Positions 1 through 9,607 of a stretch of 64,000 nucleotides of DNA are shown here, in pieces. How positions within the stretch are numbered: position 1 is the first letter of the stretch; each line of letters opens with the position of its first letter. Source of the DNA: Schistosoma haematobium (Eukaryota > Platyhelminthes > Trematoda > Strigeidida > Schistosomatidae). The position numbers and the translations under genes are program-made. The notes beneath the pieces are model-generated. The model saw only the letters and a program-made list of their open reading frames with translations. It had not been told where the DNA came from and made no database searches. The DNA lies in assembly GCF_000699445.3 (NCBI RefSeq), contig NC_067202.1, positions 19,005,760 to 19,069,759 of the forward strand, given 5' to 3'.

Positions 1-384
1 AGCGGGGGAGATTAAGAGATAAAAGAAAACAAATGGTTTTCACATAAATGATTCATTTTAATGAAATTAATTAATTAGAAGTATATATATATATTCATCA
101 CTTTATCAGGGGTCAAACTCTTTAGTTTATTCACCATATTACGCATTATTACTATTATTTATTGGCGAGACTATGGACGAGACAATCAGGAGCGTTTGAG
201 AGGTTTCAAGTTGAAGGCGCCAATATTAGTACGATTGGTTCACAGAGGATTTTAAAGAAGATATTATAATTGAGCGGCTACAACAAATGGGATTGCTAAG
301 AAGTTCTTTTCATTTGTGATTGGGGTAATCAGATGATTGCCGGAATTTGTGTGGACAACCGTAATGAAGTTGTGTGGTGTGTTA

Positions 385-630
385 CTTATATTGACATAAG
401 TAGTAGATGATGTTAATTGTGAACAGGATGTCTGGAAGCAGAGAGCCCAAAGGATCGAACAGTAAATAAGAGAAACAGGATGTGATTTGTATGAAAATGC
501 TAGAACAATGAAGCCTGAATCATTTTGAGACAACTGGTAGGCATTTTGCAAATTAAGCATTTATTTGATGATTGTTAGATTTTATTAACAAGTCCTGTAA
601 TTTTGTGTTGAATACATTCAATTTTCCCAC
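385..630 (-). repeat. Gypsy-type LTR-like repeat fragment (family R1)
   Basis: A diverged copy of a dispersed repeat also seen near 5.85, 14.0, 39.1, 54.9 and 58.7 kb. Shared words are the 'ataagtagta' segment, 'ggatcgaac', 'gaacaatgaag' and 'cattttgcaaat', in the same order in each copy. The 58.7-kb copy lies directly downstream of an integrase relic, so I infer the family is the 3' end or LTR of a gypsy-type element; the strand follows that sense. Nothing coding is visible here. Confidence 0.45.
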
Positions 631-769
631 GGATGTTCTGTTCACTACAATTGTATTTCGCTGTTACTTATATTGCAGGAAGAAGACTTCTAAAACAGCA
701 AATTTTTTCGTTTGATCTAGATTAAGATTAAGGCAAATGATGAAAATTGTTGCGAACTGGATAATAAAA

Positions 770-1075
770 ACATCATTGGTGAGACTATAATTTCTGGACG
801 AACCAATCAGTTATAAAGTAACAGGTCTCGGATTTCGGCGTGAAATTCACTCATCCATTTGGCTAAATAGAGTTTTGGCTTTATAGCTAATATCAGTTAG
901 TGATGAAGACCCGAAATCTAATTCCTAACTCCTAACCATCAATTGTAAATCATATTTCTAATTCCCCACACAGGTTTATAACCCTCATTTGATTACAGTC
1001 ATTAGATGGGCACTCCCAAGTTTAGTTTAGTGTAGCTCAAATATCATCCATAAATTATAGTCTCACCACATCATT
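770..1075. mobile_element. MITE with 8-bp TSD, probably Merlin-mobilised
   Basis: The element proper is 778-1067 (290 bp). Both ends read ggtgagactataattt inward, a perfect 16-bp terminal inverted repeat with weaker similarity beyond. It is flanked by a perfect 8-bp direct repeat, acatcatt (770-777 and 1068-1075). Target duplications of 8 bp are typical of Merlin elements, and a Merlin transposase relic lies 250 bp downstream. There is no coding capacity. A decayed copy in the other orientation sits at 3885-4115. Confidence 0.7.
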
Positions 1076-1321
1076 CACACTAGCTGCAATGTTTACAGAT
1101 GTTAGCAAAACTACGACAGTTCAGTGGAATGAGTATTGTATATGTATAAAAGCAGTGAAAATGACAAGCTTACAAGAGTCATCTGAGGGAGTCTGAATAG
1201 CCCATGAAATAGGCGAAAAATTAGCCAAACGGCGAAAATCCAACAGAAAACTTAGTTATAAAGAAGACTGAGTAAGTTGCACTCCCATAAATATGCTTCA
1301 TAGTTCATTGCAATATACTAT

Positions 1322-1564
1322 ATGTCAATTCCAAAGGAACAATTCCAATGTGTTAGAAACCCACAGGCTAAAACAATAATACCAATTATACGGGAATGTG
1401 TACAGCCGGCGTACCGATGCCTACATAGAGATGGTTTTGTGCATCGTGTCGTCGTCCAAAAGAGGCATTTTATGGATCCAACAACCGGAGCACACACAAA
1501 AAATATTGAAATTATGTGGTCGAGGCTGAAAGTGTTTGCGGCTATTATGGAGTCATATGGATAA
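1322..1564 (+). pseudogene. Merlin (IS1595/ISXO2-like) transposase C-terminal fragment
   Basis: An 80-codon open frame matching the C-terminal part of the ISXO2-like DDE domain of Merlin transposases. Visible signatures are FMDPTTGAHTKNIEIMWSRLK-type spacing (about residues 50-70), where the E in NIEIMW fits the last catalytic acidic residue. The expected second Asp (family pattern I-x-x-D-C-W) appears as IIREC, so this acidic site is altered. The N-terminal half and the first catalytic Asp are missing. Family membership is established knowledge; inactivity is inferred from truncation. It may have belonged to the element that mobilised the nearby MITE. Confidence 0.7.
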
Positions 1565-1679
1565 CTTCCTCTATTGTATGCATTATGATTTAAGAACCTC
1601 GGAACCTCTTTCTAACCTCTATGTTAACTGTTTTCTAATTGACTAATATTTACCAAGGTCACTTAAGATTTGTCCAAAG

Positions 1680-1762
1680 GTCGTGGACAACAGGACGAAA
1701 CAGCCGTTCAGTGCTTCCAGGTTTTCCATGGCGATCTAGCTTCAATTGACCCATGATCATAA
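1680..1762 (+). repeat. Hammerhead-SINE 3' remnant
   Basis: Contains 'aggacgaaacagccgttcag' followed by 'tgcttccaggttttccatgg' and 'gatctagcttcaattgac', the 3' half of the type-2 hammerhead SINE seen at 3.4-3.8 and 54.4 kb. The CTGANGA core is absent, so no ribozyme is expected. Confidence 0.6.
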
Positions 1763-1802
1763 CCATTGAAATGTAATATTCACAACAAAACATACAACAT
1801 AG

Positions 1803-1985
1803 TATTGCTTACTTGTATATTTCCAGTGTTGTTTAGGACTGCAATTGATGAGTCTATTATTGGCATATGTGCATACTGAATGGACTGCCTTTATACTTCT
1901 TTAATTCACAAGCATTTTAAACTTGGATGGATAGTGACTAACTGTGGAATTCAGCAGGCGTGTTTTGTTCTACTTGTGACACATC
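1803..1985 (-). repeat. Type-1 hammerhead element, 3' body (minus strand)
   Basis: The reverse complement matches the body downstream of the 9.72-kb hammerhead: a 'gaattccac' cleavage arm, then 'gcacatatgcca', then 'gactcatcaattgcagtcc'. The hammerhead 5' half is missing. It abuts a plus-strand hammerhead at 1986, giving a head-to-head junction. Confidence 0.6.
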
Positions 1986-1987
1986 AA

Positions 1988-2075
1988 TTGGATGTACCTG
2001 CATCTCACAGCTGATGACGAATCCGTAGTAGAACGAAACGCGAGTCCTTGATTCCACCGCCAATCACCATCTATT
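1988..2075 (+). ncRNA. Decayed hammerhead ribozyme (Sm-alpha type 1)
   Basis: The order 'ggatgtacctgcatctcaca', 'gctgatga', 'acgaaacgcgagtc', 'cttgattccac' is that of the schistosome Sm-alpha hammerhead. CUGAUGA and CGAAAC survive. The usual stem II (GUCC/GGAC) is replaced by a mismatched segment, so self-cleavage is doubtful. Confidence 0.6.
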
Positions 2076-2343
2076 CTTGATGATAAAATATATAACCCTA
2101 GAACTTAACAGATAATAGCTATATACCTGATATAATTGAATTTCACTGATCATGAGTCTCAATAATACATTGAATATTCTTTCTAAAGCCTAGCATTATT
2201 GAGTACATGTATTTCAAGGTCAAAATTATAATTTATCATAGAATAAGGTATGTTTTATACGATTGATTGTTCTTTATTTTGATTTGTACGTAACAAATGA
2301 ATAAAACTTGATATAATTATCCTTAGTAAATCTTGGTTATAAC

Positions 2344-2735
2344 AATTGATTGATCACTGGGTGGTGACCAATGTTATGTTTGTCAAGTCCTTATTATCTC
2401 ACAATAGTGCACGCAGTGTCGAGTCACCTAGACTGGTGGCCACATTTTATCTTGGTCGATAGCATTCGATCTGCACCAATAAGGATTTGACATGCATGAT
2501 ATTGGTCACCACCCAGTGATCAACCAATTGCGATTACATCTCAGTCCTACAGGAGGTTGGTCGCGGCCCGGACAGCTCAGTGGTAACGTCTCTGACTGTG
2601 AAGCTAGGTGACACGAGATCGAATCCATCATGGAGCATCAGTTCCCTCACGATTACAGGCACACCATGCTGACGAGTGCCAAGTAGCACGAAACCTGGGT
2701 CCAGGGTTTCCTGTCGACTACCTTCAACCACTATC
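2344..2735 (+). mobile_element. Composite SINE: TIR module, tRNA-like head, hammerhead
   Basis: Three modules in a row. At 2344-2529 a 186-bp module has imperfect inverted ends around 'gatcactgggtggtgaccaa' and its reverse complement. At 2560-2640 a tRNA-like head has an A-box-like 'acagctcagtggtaacg' and a B-box-like 'gatcgaatcc', suggesting Pol III ancestry. A hammerhead follows at 2660-2722. The same order recurs at 12.95-13.30 kb, so this is one composite family rather than a chance nest. Confidence 0.65.
2660..2722 (+). ncRNA. Hammerhead ribozyme, apparently intact core
   Basis: Core CUGACGAG, stem II UGC-caagua-GCA, then CGAAAC, a short stem III (ACC/GGU) and cleavage triplet GUC. Stem I pairs ACCAUG with CAGGGU with one mismatch. 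All core elements (CUGANGA, GAAA, NUH) are present, so self-cleavage of a plus-strand transcript is plausible. Confidence 0.65.
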
Positions 2736-2744
2736 CAAATCTTG

Positions 2745-3405
2745 GTTATAGTATAATATAAAGCACTTGGTCAGGTAGTAAGTCCTATTTTAGAGTTCAT
2801 CAAAATTCTATAGACATAACTCTATACATAAGTGAACTTATGATATTCGTATTAGTTTTCATCACATATGGGATATAATTAAAAAAAGAGGAGTATCTAA
2901 GAGTCGTTTCACCCGGAAACAAGACTAACTATCTCTCTACTGATCAAAGTTAGAATCTTCAGATTTTAACGGTTCAATCATTGAACTACTGAGTTGATTT
3001 CAAAACGTATTAAATTATATTTTCAATCATTTCATAAAGTAATTTGACTATCCTCTAGTATAATTTGTCAGTTAAACTTCATCAGTTACCACTTCTTACT
3101 ACAATAACCGGTACTCATCTTGAACTGCTTCAATAATAAGCTTACATTTATAACTTTGGTATAGTGGTTAGGAGAATATTTGTTTAATTTTTTTATATAT
3201 CCATACGAGAATAATGAATGGTAACCTTTGGAACCTATTTCTAGACTAATAGGATATATATATATCCTTTTATTGTATAATTGTTATGTAACTACACTAT
3301 GTATATCCTTGTTCCTCTTATTGTAAGCTTTATTTTGATCTATAGATAATTATTAATCATTAATCTATGAATGACCTTTGAGCGACACGAAAATGATCTT
3401 TAGAG
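2745..3405. other. AT-rich spacer, nothing recognised
   Basis: AT-rich sequence with short AT runs near 3250 and poly-A near 2880. I see no coding pattern, tRNA or known repeat. Confidence 0.5.
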
Positions 3406-3406
3406 T

Positions 3407-3590
3407 TTTTGATTGAGATCACGAACCGATTGATGTTAGATCACGTTTAGAGACCTGGAAGCACTGAAAGGCCGTTTCGTCCTATTGTGGGACTCTTCAG
3501 CAGTGCGAATTCACGATCCGGCTCGCAAGATTCGAACCCAGAGCCTTCGGTCTCGAGTAGAGACAGGTATCTACCTTAGTACAATGAAAG
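3407..3590 (-). mobile_element. Type-2 hammerhead SINE, minus strand
   Basis: On the minus strand: a tRNA-like B-box 'gggttcgaatct', then 'gcactgctgaagagtcccac', 'aggacgaaacgg', 'tgcttccagg' and the tail 'gatctaacatcaatcggttc'. CUGAAGAG, stem II UCC/GGA and CGAAAC are kept, but the cleavage segment is changed from CCGUC to CCUUU, which breaks stem III. Paired head to head with the copy at 3630-3830. Confidence 0.7.
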
Positions 3591-3830
3591 ATGGTCGCGC
3601 GATTTCGTGGATTGACTGGTGTTCGACACTATCACCATTGGATGCCGGCTCAGTGGTCCAGTAGGTTAAGCGTTCGCGCGCGGGACCGAAGGCCCTGGGT
3701 TCGAATCCCGTGTGCGAGATCATGGATGCGCACTGCTGAGGAGCCCCACAATAGGACTAAAAGGCAGTTCAGTGCTTCCAGGTTTTCAATGGTGGTCTAA
3801 CATCAATCGGTTCATGATCTCAATCAAAAA
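3590..3830 (+). mobile_element. Type-2 hammerhead SINE, plus strand
   Basis: The 5' leader 'gatggtcgcgcgatttcgtgg' precedes a tRNA-like head (A-box-like 'ctcagtggtccagtaggtta', B-box 'ggttcgaatcc' near 3698) and a hammerhead at 3730-3785. The core GACGAAAC has become GACTAAAA, so the ribozyme is dead. The tail 'tctaacatcaatcggttcat' mirrors the leader, giving inverted ends. The longest frame inside has no recognisable protein. Confidence 0.7.
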
Positions 3831-3884
3831 CTTAATAATGTCCAAAATCCCCGTACTAGTGATCTTTAGAGTGTCTACTTAGTG

Positions 3885-4115
3885 ACCAGGACTAAATGAG
3901 TTTCATGAACCAAGTATGAAGAATTAGAATTATGATTTACAATTGATAGTTAAGGGTTATGAACTAGATTTATGGTTTTCATCACGAAGTGCCATCAGTT
4001 ATCATGTTGAAATAGTAGTTAGTCATGTGAATGGATGAATTTCTTGTTAAAATCCGAAACCTATCATCTGAAATCTGATTGATTCGTTCACAAACTATAA
4101 TCTGACCGTTTTGAT
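3885..4115 (-). mobile_element. Decayed copy of the 778-1067 MITE
   Basis: The reverse complement follows the 778-1067 element in order: 'cagattatag', 'gaacgaatcaatcag', 'tttcggatttt', 'aactatcaattgtaaatcat', 'ctcattt'. The terminal ggtgagac is degraded and no target duplication is clear. Confidence 0.6.
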
Positions 4116-4185
4116 ATACGATGCCTGAGAGTTGATACTGATAACGATACACGAACTTAACTGAGTCGACATGTGTTTGTACTTA

Positions 4186-4187
<2 letters not shown>

Positions 4188-4218
<31 letters not shown>
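4188..4218. repeat. (AT)n microsatellite
   Basis: About 15 uninterrupted AT dinucleotides. Confidence 0.95.
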
Positions 4219-4220
<2 letters not shown>

Positions 4221-4417
4221 TTTGGAAAATAAACTAGCAATGGTGTATATGCTATAGCTAAAAGCTACTTCTTGCTCTATCACATGGACTTATTATCTGG
4301 CTAATTTCCAGTTGACTCAGTTATTTCAGTTTTGTATGATACTTCTGGATAATATTGAACATTTCATATTGATTATTTAATCTGATTATTTTCAAAGGAT
4401 AGTGGTTGATATTTTCT

Positions 4418-4970
4418 TACTTACGCCTGCTACACATAATGGAGCATACACCAACCACTCTCCAACTCACTCTGTGTCTTCGGCCTAATTAAATTACACT
4501 GTGATCATTCCATTATAGGGAATAGCCGTGTATCTCTTACTTAATTACTTACTTACGCCTGTTAGTCCTCGTGAACGAGCATAGGTTGCCCACTAGCACT
4601 CTTCTTCCAACCCTATCCTGGGCAATCCTTTCCAGTTGTTATTCATTCTTTTCATATTTGATTCTATTTCCCGACGTAATGTGTTCTTTTTGGCCTTCCT
4701 CTTTTCCGCTTGCCTCATGATGCAGTTTGATAATTTCTTCAATGTATGTCCTATCTATTTTCATGGTCTTTTCCTAATTTTCTCTTTAGTTAGAAGTTGG
4801 TTTGCCCCCGCACAAAAGGCTGTAACTGATGGTATCTTGTCAAAGGATGTTGGATATCTTGTTTAAACAATAGTTCATAAATATTTGTACTATTACGTTA
4901 AGAGTTGTAGTAGTTCTCCAACGTTTCAGCTCCCGTACAATGAAACGAATTGTCTTGACATTCATTCAAT
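4418..4970 (-). pseudogene. RTE-like LINE 3'-end fragments
   Basis: Two adjacent minus-strand fragments (4418-4505 and 4546-4970). The larger covers the C-terminal tail of an RTE-like ORF2, homologous to the longer copy at 43.9-45.5 kb, and ends in a (CTTA)-rich 3' terminus at 4540-4557. RTE elements characteristically end in short tandem repeats rather than poly(A). No catalytic domain remains and the frame is broken. Confidence 0.65.
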
Positions 4971-5845
4971 AGTCAACTTAAAAGTCAGGACGTAAATTGC
5001 TGGTTTTGTTGTTGTTATGACGGTGGAGGTTATGGCGGCTCGTTAAAACATCTAAATGTAACTATTTCTGTCTGGTGTTACCGGGGAAAAAAATCACCAT
5101 ACGGTTATTCATATAGATTATGATAATGTTTGTACAAATGGATCATATTTTATATTCATAAAACTGTCTAGTTTTTTATTTTGTTCTTGTTTTTATTCTT
5201 ATTCTAGGTAAGAATCCACTTATAAATCATTCAAAGTTTCTACCCTTTTTTCATTTCCTGTATCATTGAAATATAAGGCTGGAACAGATATAAAACGTTA
5301 ATTGTAAACACGTCTGAATGATCATTTTATCTGGTGTTGTTAGATAATGATGAGTTTGTCAGTAACAATGTAGAACTTCGTATGTATATACACCAGTTCA
5401 AGTTACCATACCATATTAGCACAGAGATACAATTATCGATTCAAATCCCGTAGTGGTGGAGGTAGTAAGAGTATAAGCAGTAATGGTAAAGACTAGGGTT
5501 TGAAGGTTTTATATATTTGGAATGAGAAAAAGGGACAATAATTCAGAAGATTAGGATTTTGGAGAACACAAAGAGTGGATACACCAGAGCCATGTAATTC
5601 AAGGTCTCTAAGCATTGGTTGCTATCGCCTAGCGGATCCCAACGAGGTAATCTACACATACCAATATGGCTCAATTCACTTGTCAGTGGCTTCATGAGTT
5701 TGATGAAATCATGAATCCCTTTGATATTTATTGTCGTTGAATCAAGTGGAACGAATTCATGATTTGTATCAGAGCTCTTATAACCAGGTCAGTTATTATA
5801 AAAGCAGTTATATTGTAGTCAAGGAGAACAAAGGCAGGGAACAAT
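4971..5845. other. Unassigned repeat-like sequence
   Basis: No coding pattern. Wording near 5530-5780 ('cctagcggatcccaacgagg', 'tcagtggcttcatgagtttg') looks like the 3' untranslated part of some retroelement, but no second copy in the window proves it. Confidence 0.35.
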
Positions 5846-5848
5846 CAA

Positions 5849-6130
5849 GTGTATTTGAATATAAGATTACAAAACATCTTAGTAAAGTCTAAGAACCATC
5901 CAGTGAACAATTCATTTACAAAATATCAATCAATCGTGTCAGGCTTTCATGTGCCTTCGTTTTGCACAACAACCAATTTCTGTTCTTGTTCTCTTTTCTT
6001 CGATTTCCTTAAGCTTCTGCCACTAGGTATTTCGTTGTATATTGAAGATACATACTACTTATATCAATCGACAACAGTAGTACACATCATAAAAGGTTCG
6101 ATCGTGTTCGAGGTTATTGTTGACTAGTCT
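5849..6130 (+). repeat. Gypsy-type LTR-like repeat (family R1)
   Basis: A well-preserved R1 copy: 'atcaatcaatcgtgtcaggc', a C/T-rich middle ('ctcttttcttcgatttcctt'), then 'catactacttatatcaatcg'. It has the same order as the minus-strand copies at 14.0 and 58.7 kb. The 92-codon open frame inside is part of the repeat and has no recognisable domain. Confidence 0.55.
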
Positions 6131-6329
6131 CAAATGAAGATAAGATAATAATTATTTATGCTTTATTCACATTTCTAGTTAGAATGTATTAACTTGGAGA
6201 CTGAATAAAAAGCAAAAGTGAATATAGCAATTGTTTGTCTCCTCAAGGACACATAACATATCTTTAGATTATAGGATAAACACATTTCATCTACAATAAT
6301 GTTCAGCAAATTGATTATTCATCTTTCTG

Positions 6330-6560
6330 ACACCAATGTATGTCGACCTCAGGTGGATCAACATTGAAAACCTGGGAAAAACTGGACGGAAGTTTCATCC
6401 TGGTGCGAAACTCTACGGTAGTGCGCATCCACCATCCAGAACGACAGAACCGAACTCAATATCTTCAGTCTTATGCATGAAGAATCAACCTTCAAACCAA
6501 TAATCTGACATTCAACGATGTTAATCTCTAACTCCAATCAATCCATAACCTTGGGTAACC
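6330..6560 (-). repeat. Diverged hammerhead-SINE remnant
   Basis: Minus-strand type-2 SINE traces: 'attgaaaacctgggaaaaac', 'actggacgg', 'gtagtgcgcatccaccatcc'. The core 'tttcatcctggtgcgaaact' is strongly mutated, so no ribozyme is expected. Confidence 0.5.
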
Positions 6561-6779
6561 ATTCATTCATTGTCTGAGATGGATACCTATTTAGTGATTG
6601 TAAGCTTTCAATGATGTTCTAGCTTAGATTAACTCATAAATTCAACTAGTGAACATATTACAATCTCTATAAGCCCCCATTTTTTTGTATTGTGATATAC
6701 CGATTACATTTATTTAATAATAAGCTTGAACTTTATTTCAACATTAAATATTGAAGTAGGTGGCTTTTTATCGTAATAG

Positions 6780-6863
6780 CATGAAACTCGAGTCCAGGGT
6801 TTCCTATTGACTACCTCTATCCACAATCTAATCTCAACATAGTGCACGTTATATCGAGAGTGG
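6780..6863 (+). repeat. Composite-SINE pieces flanking the LTR insertion
   Basis: 6783-6830 matches the hammerhead 3' arm ('gagtccagggtttcctattg'). 6838-6863 is the left part of the TIR module of the composite SINE ('atagtgcacg'). The module resumes on the other side of the LTR element at 8808 ('tcgagtcaactagattagtg'), so this was the target of that insertion. Confidence 0.65.
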
Positions 6864-8812
6864 TGTTTGAATGGACTAATGATACCATTGTACTGGTTGA
6901 ATGTTTGATTTCGAATTCTAAATACAATACATTCGTTGGTGCCTGTGTCTTCTTAATTCAATTGCGTTAATCCTGAAATTCCTAATTCATACGACAATTA
7001 GAATACTATATTGGCGTCGTGAGGGAACCTGCAATGGAAAAGTTGGATATTCATTCAACTCCTGAAGCTATTGAGGATTATTTGGAAAGGTTCGAAATTT
7101 GGAGCATGACCAAAGAAGATGATGAGGATGTTAATATTGTGGTACACTTCCTCACATTCATTGGGAGAGAAGCGCACATCTTATTAAAAACTCAGGCATA
7201 TCCAGAGAAACCTATCTCACTCCCTTATGCATCTCTTAAAGAGTTATTGTTAGGTCATGTAAAATGCGCCAGTTTTGAATGCCATGAAAGGGCGAAGTTT
7301 CATAAGATGGTTCGTCAAAATGACCAAAAGGTTCGGGAATTCATCCTTGAATTACAGAAACAAGCTGCCAAGTGTAATTTTGGTGATCAACTTCATGTGC
7401 AACTGAGCGATCGATTAATTGCAGGAATTAACATACCGAGTTTGGAAAGAGAGCTGTTAAGAATGCCAAACTGTTCCTTTCAAGATGCTAGAACTGCGTG
7501 TATTAACTACGAAGCAGTGAATGAACCTGATATCCAGTCGATGAAGATTTCTAATACTTTGCTTAGTCGTCGTGATGATTTACAATCTCAGGGTCAATCA
7601 AACTTGCGTTCATTTAACAGTGATTCCTATTCTCGTGTAAATATGAAAGGTGTTTCAACGAGGAATTACAAAGCAAATCACAAAGGTGAGATGAAGTTTG
7701 GTAAATGTTTATCATGCGGAAAGTTTCATGCTCGCAATCCATGTGTATTTCGTAATGGTGAATGTTTTAAATGTGGTAAGGTAGGACACATTCAGTCAGT
7801 ATTCAAAGCTATTGTCCATTTTGCTTCAAGCTGTACTAAATCTTGTAATTTAAATTTAAATAATTCGGATGTTTCTAATGATCATTTATCTTTATCAACG
7901 ATTTCAAAAGACAGTGCAGAGTCATATGACAGTTCAGAGTTAGATGAAATCCAGAATTCTTGTGAGACAACAGTTCCTAATCAACCGATTTATCAGAATT
8001 CTCATGCTATTGTACCAGGTATGACTTTTCCTAATGATTCACATATTTCTAGTGAAATTACTTGCAATACTGAGGAAAATATGTTAAATGAACCCAATCA
8101 TGATCGGAAACCTGATGTGGTTTGGATAGATGCTGGTTTTTCTAACGATCCTACGCTCTGCAATGACAGTCCTAATGAATTTATTGAGAATATTTCAGAA
8201 GAATCAAATCCTGATGTCATATCATATATTACCTCTCCTCATAATGCATTCGATCCTTGTGAAAAACCTGCTCAATGCGAAGCACGAGTACTAAGTCACC
8301 TCGAGTTTGATTACATTTCAGATGATTTCATATCAACTGCTGTTTACCCTTATCACAAAAACAGTTCTAATGTTTACTCTAAACAATGTGAGAAATATGT
8401 TTTAAATGAAGCCTCATTATTCACAACTTGGGGATATAGAGATCCAACATTATTTCGTGGGGGAGGATAGTGTTGAAAAATCTATGGTTGGAATTCTAGA
8501 TATAATTTATTTCGTTACAAAACCGACATGCTGATTGCATACAATTCCAGATACTACAAAGTTTTCTTCTTATACAGTGTCGGACGGACTCAGGATGAAC
8601 TTAACAAGCAGACGTACAACCGATTACAAACACTTATACTTCTATTTAAGCTGTGGCGGATGTGGTGTTTGAATGGACTGATGATACCATTGTACTGGTT
8701 GAATGTTTGATTTCGAATTCTAAATACAATACATTCGTTGTTGCCCGTGTCTTCTTAATTCAATTGCGTTAATCCTGGAATTCCTAATTCCTACGACAAT
8801 TAGAATACTATA
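6864..8812 (+). mobile_element. Gag-only LTR retrotransposon (non-autonomous)
   Basis: A 147-bp segment at 6864-7010 is repeated almost exactly at 8664-8812. The 3' LTR probably starts TGTTG at 8471, right after a polypurine tract (ggggggaggatag-like, 8458-8470), and is about 342 bp with a TATA-like 'tatttaag'. The 5' LTR therefore lacks its U3 part. A primer-site-like 'ttggcgtcgtgaggg' follows the 5' LTR. The only gene is gag; no protease, RT or integrase is present. The flanks share tcgag (6858-6863 and 8813-8818), a likely target duplication, and splice back into one broken composite-SINE module. Confidence 0.75.
7034..8470 (+). CDS. Gypsy-type Gag polyprotein with zinc knuckles
   Basis: A 478-codon frame. 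The open frame extends five codons upstream through a GTG, but the first ATG is at 7034 (MEKLDIHS), so I start there. Residues 1-160 form an alpha-helical Gag-like region (pattern YLERFEIW ... FLTFIGREA ... LKELLLGHVK ... VREFILELQKQAAKCNFG ... RLIAGI), as in Ty3/gypsy Gag. Residues 230-265 hold two knuckles: CLSCGKFHARNPC (C-x2-C-x3-H-x4-C) and CFKCGKVGHIQSVF, whose last Cys is replaced by Phe. The C-terminal half is Ser/Asp/Asn-rich with no protease DSG motif seen. The frame ends at the polypurine tract. Gag would package element RNA; pol functions would have to come from elsewhere. Exact clade is uncertain. Confidence 0.75.
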   Translation: MEKLDIHSTPEAIEDYLERFEIWSMTKEDDEDVNIVVHFLTFIGREAHILLKTQAYPEKPISLPYASLKELLLGHVKCASFECHERAKFHKMVRQNDQKVREFILELQKQAAKCNFGDQLHVQLSDRLIAGINIPSLERELLRMPNCSFQDARTACINYEAVNEPDIQSMKISNTLLSRRDDLQSQGQSNLRSFNSDSYSRVNMKGVSTRNYKANHKGEMKFGKCLSCGKFHARNPCVFRNGECFKCGKVGHIQSVFKAIVHFASSCTKSCNLNLNNSDVSNDHLSLSTISKDSAESYDSSELDEIQNSCETTVPNQPIYQNSHAIVPGMTFPNDSHISSEITCNTEENMLNEPNHDRKPDVVWIDAGFSNDPTLCNDSPNEFIENISEESNPDVISYITSPHNAFDPCEKPAQCEARVLSHLEFDYISDDFISTAVYPYHKNSSNVYSKQCEKYVLNEASLFTTWGYRDPTLFRGGG

Positions 8813-8935
8813 ATCGAGTCAACTAGATTAGTGTCTACATTGTAATTTGGTCAATGGGATTCGATTTGCACTAAGAACGATCTGACATACATGGCATTGA
8901 TCATCATCCAATGATCAATCCATTGTGAAGTATTC
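8813..8935 (+). repeat. Right part of the interrupted composite-SINE TIR module
   Basis: Continues the TIR module broken by the LTR element: 'tcgagtcaactagattagtg' through 'catccaatgatcaatccatt', matching 2420-2525 and 13010-13105. Confidence 0.65.
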
Positions 8936-9605
8936 TTATATTGTTTCTATGTTACATAATCAATTTTTAACACCATTAATGTGTACATCATTGATTACAT
9001 TTCATTTTATCAGTGAAATATTTAAATGATTACTATATTTCTGTAGACTGAAGTGTGTATATGTATGTATGTATGTGTGTGTGTGAAACAGGTTATTGAT
9101 ATCGTTTGGGGAATTGTAAAATGTCAGTTGTTGTTCTTGTTGTGGTTGTTACAGTTAGATTCCGTAACAAACATTAGCACTTTTTCTTCCGAATACAACA
9201 AAAAGAAAAGAACTTATTAGATTACTATTATGACAATACAACTATCTTCTGAAATAATTCTATGGTGCTAAACATATTTTACATATGTAAATATATACAT
9301 CTATAGAGGAATGTGTTTCCATGGTGAATAAATATGGAGACAGTAGTTAAGATACTATTGGATCAATATTTCACACTATTTGATACTTGTCAAAGGTGTA
9401 ATAACTTCCAATCAATTGTATCCAATTGCCTGATATTATAATTTTTAAAAAATGAACACAGTACATTTAACTTTAAGTAAGATTCTACATTTTATTCATT
9501 ATAGAATGTTTGTCAAAAGAAAGAAGGTAGACAAATATTGTACTGGCTAATACCTAGTAATCGATCAGTATAGATAATATAACTGATAATTAATTTATAC
9601 ATTCT
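8936..9605. other. AT-rich spacer with a (GTAT/GT)n microsatellite
   Basis: A simple (GTAT)n-(GT)n run lies at about 9053-9085. Otherwise AT-rich with no coding signal or recognised repeat. Confidence 0.6.
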
Positions 9606-9607
9606 AA

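Noticed and set aside
2560..2640. tRNA gene
   Set aside because: A- and B-box-like words are present, but the sequence does not fold as a complete cloverleaf by eye and sits in a repeated SINE.
3591..3800. 69-codon Arg-rich plus-strand frame
   Set aside because: It lies entirely within a hammerhead SINE.
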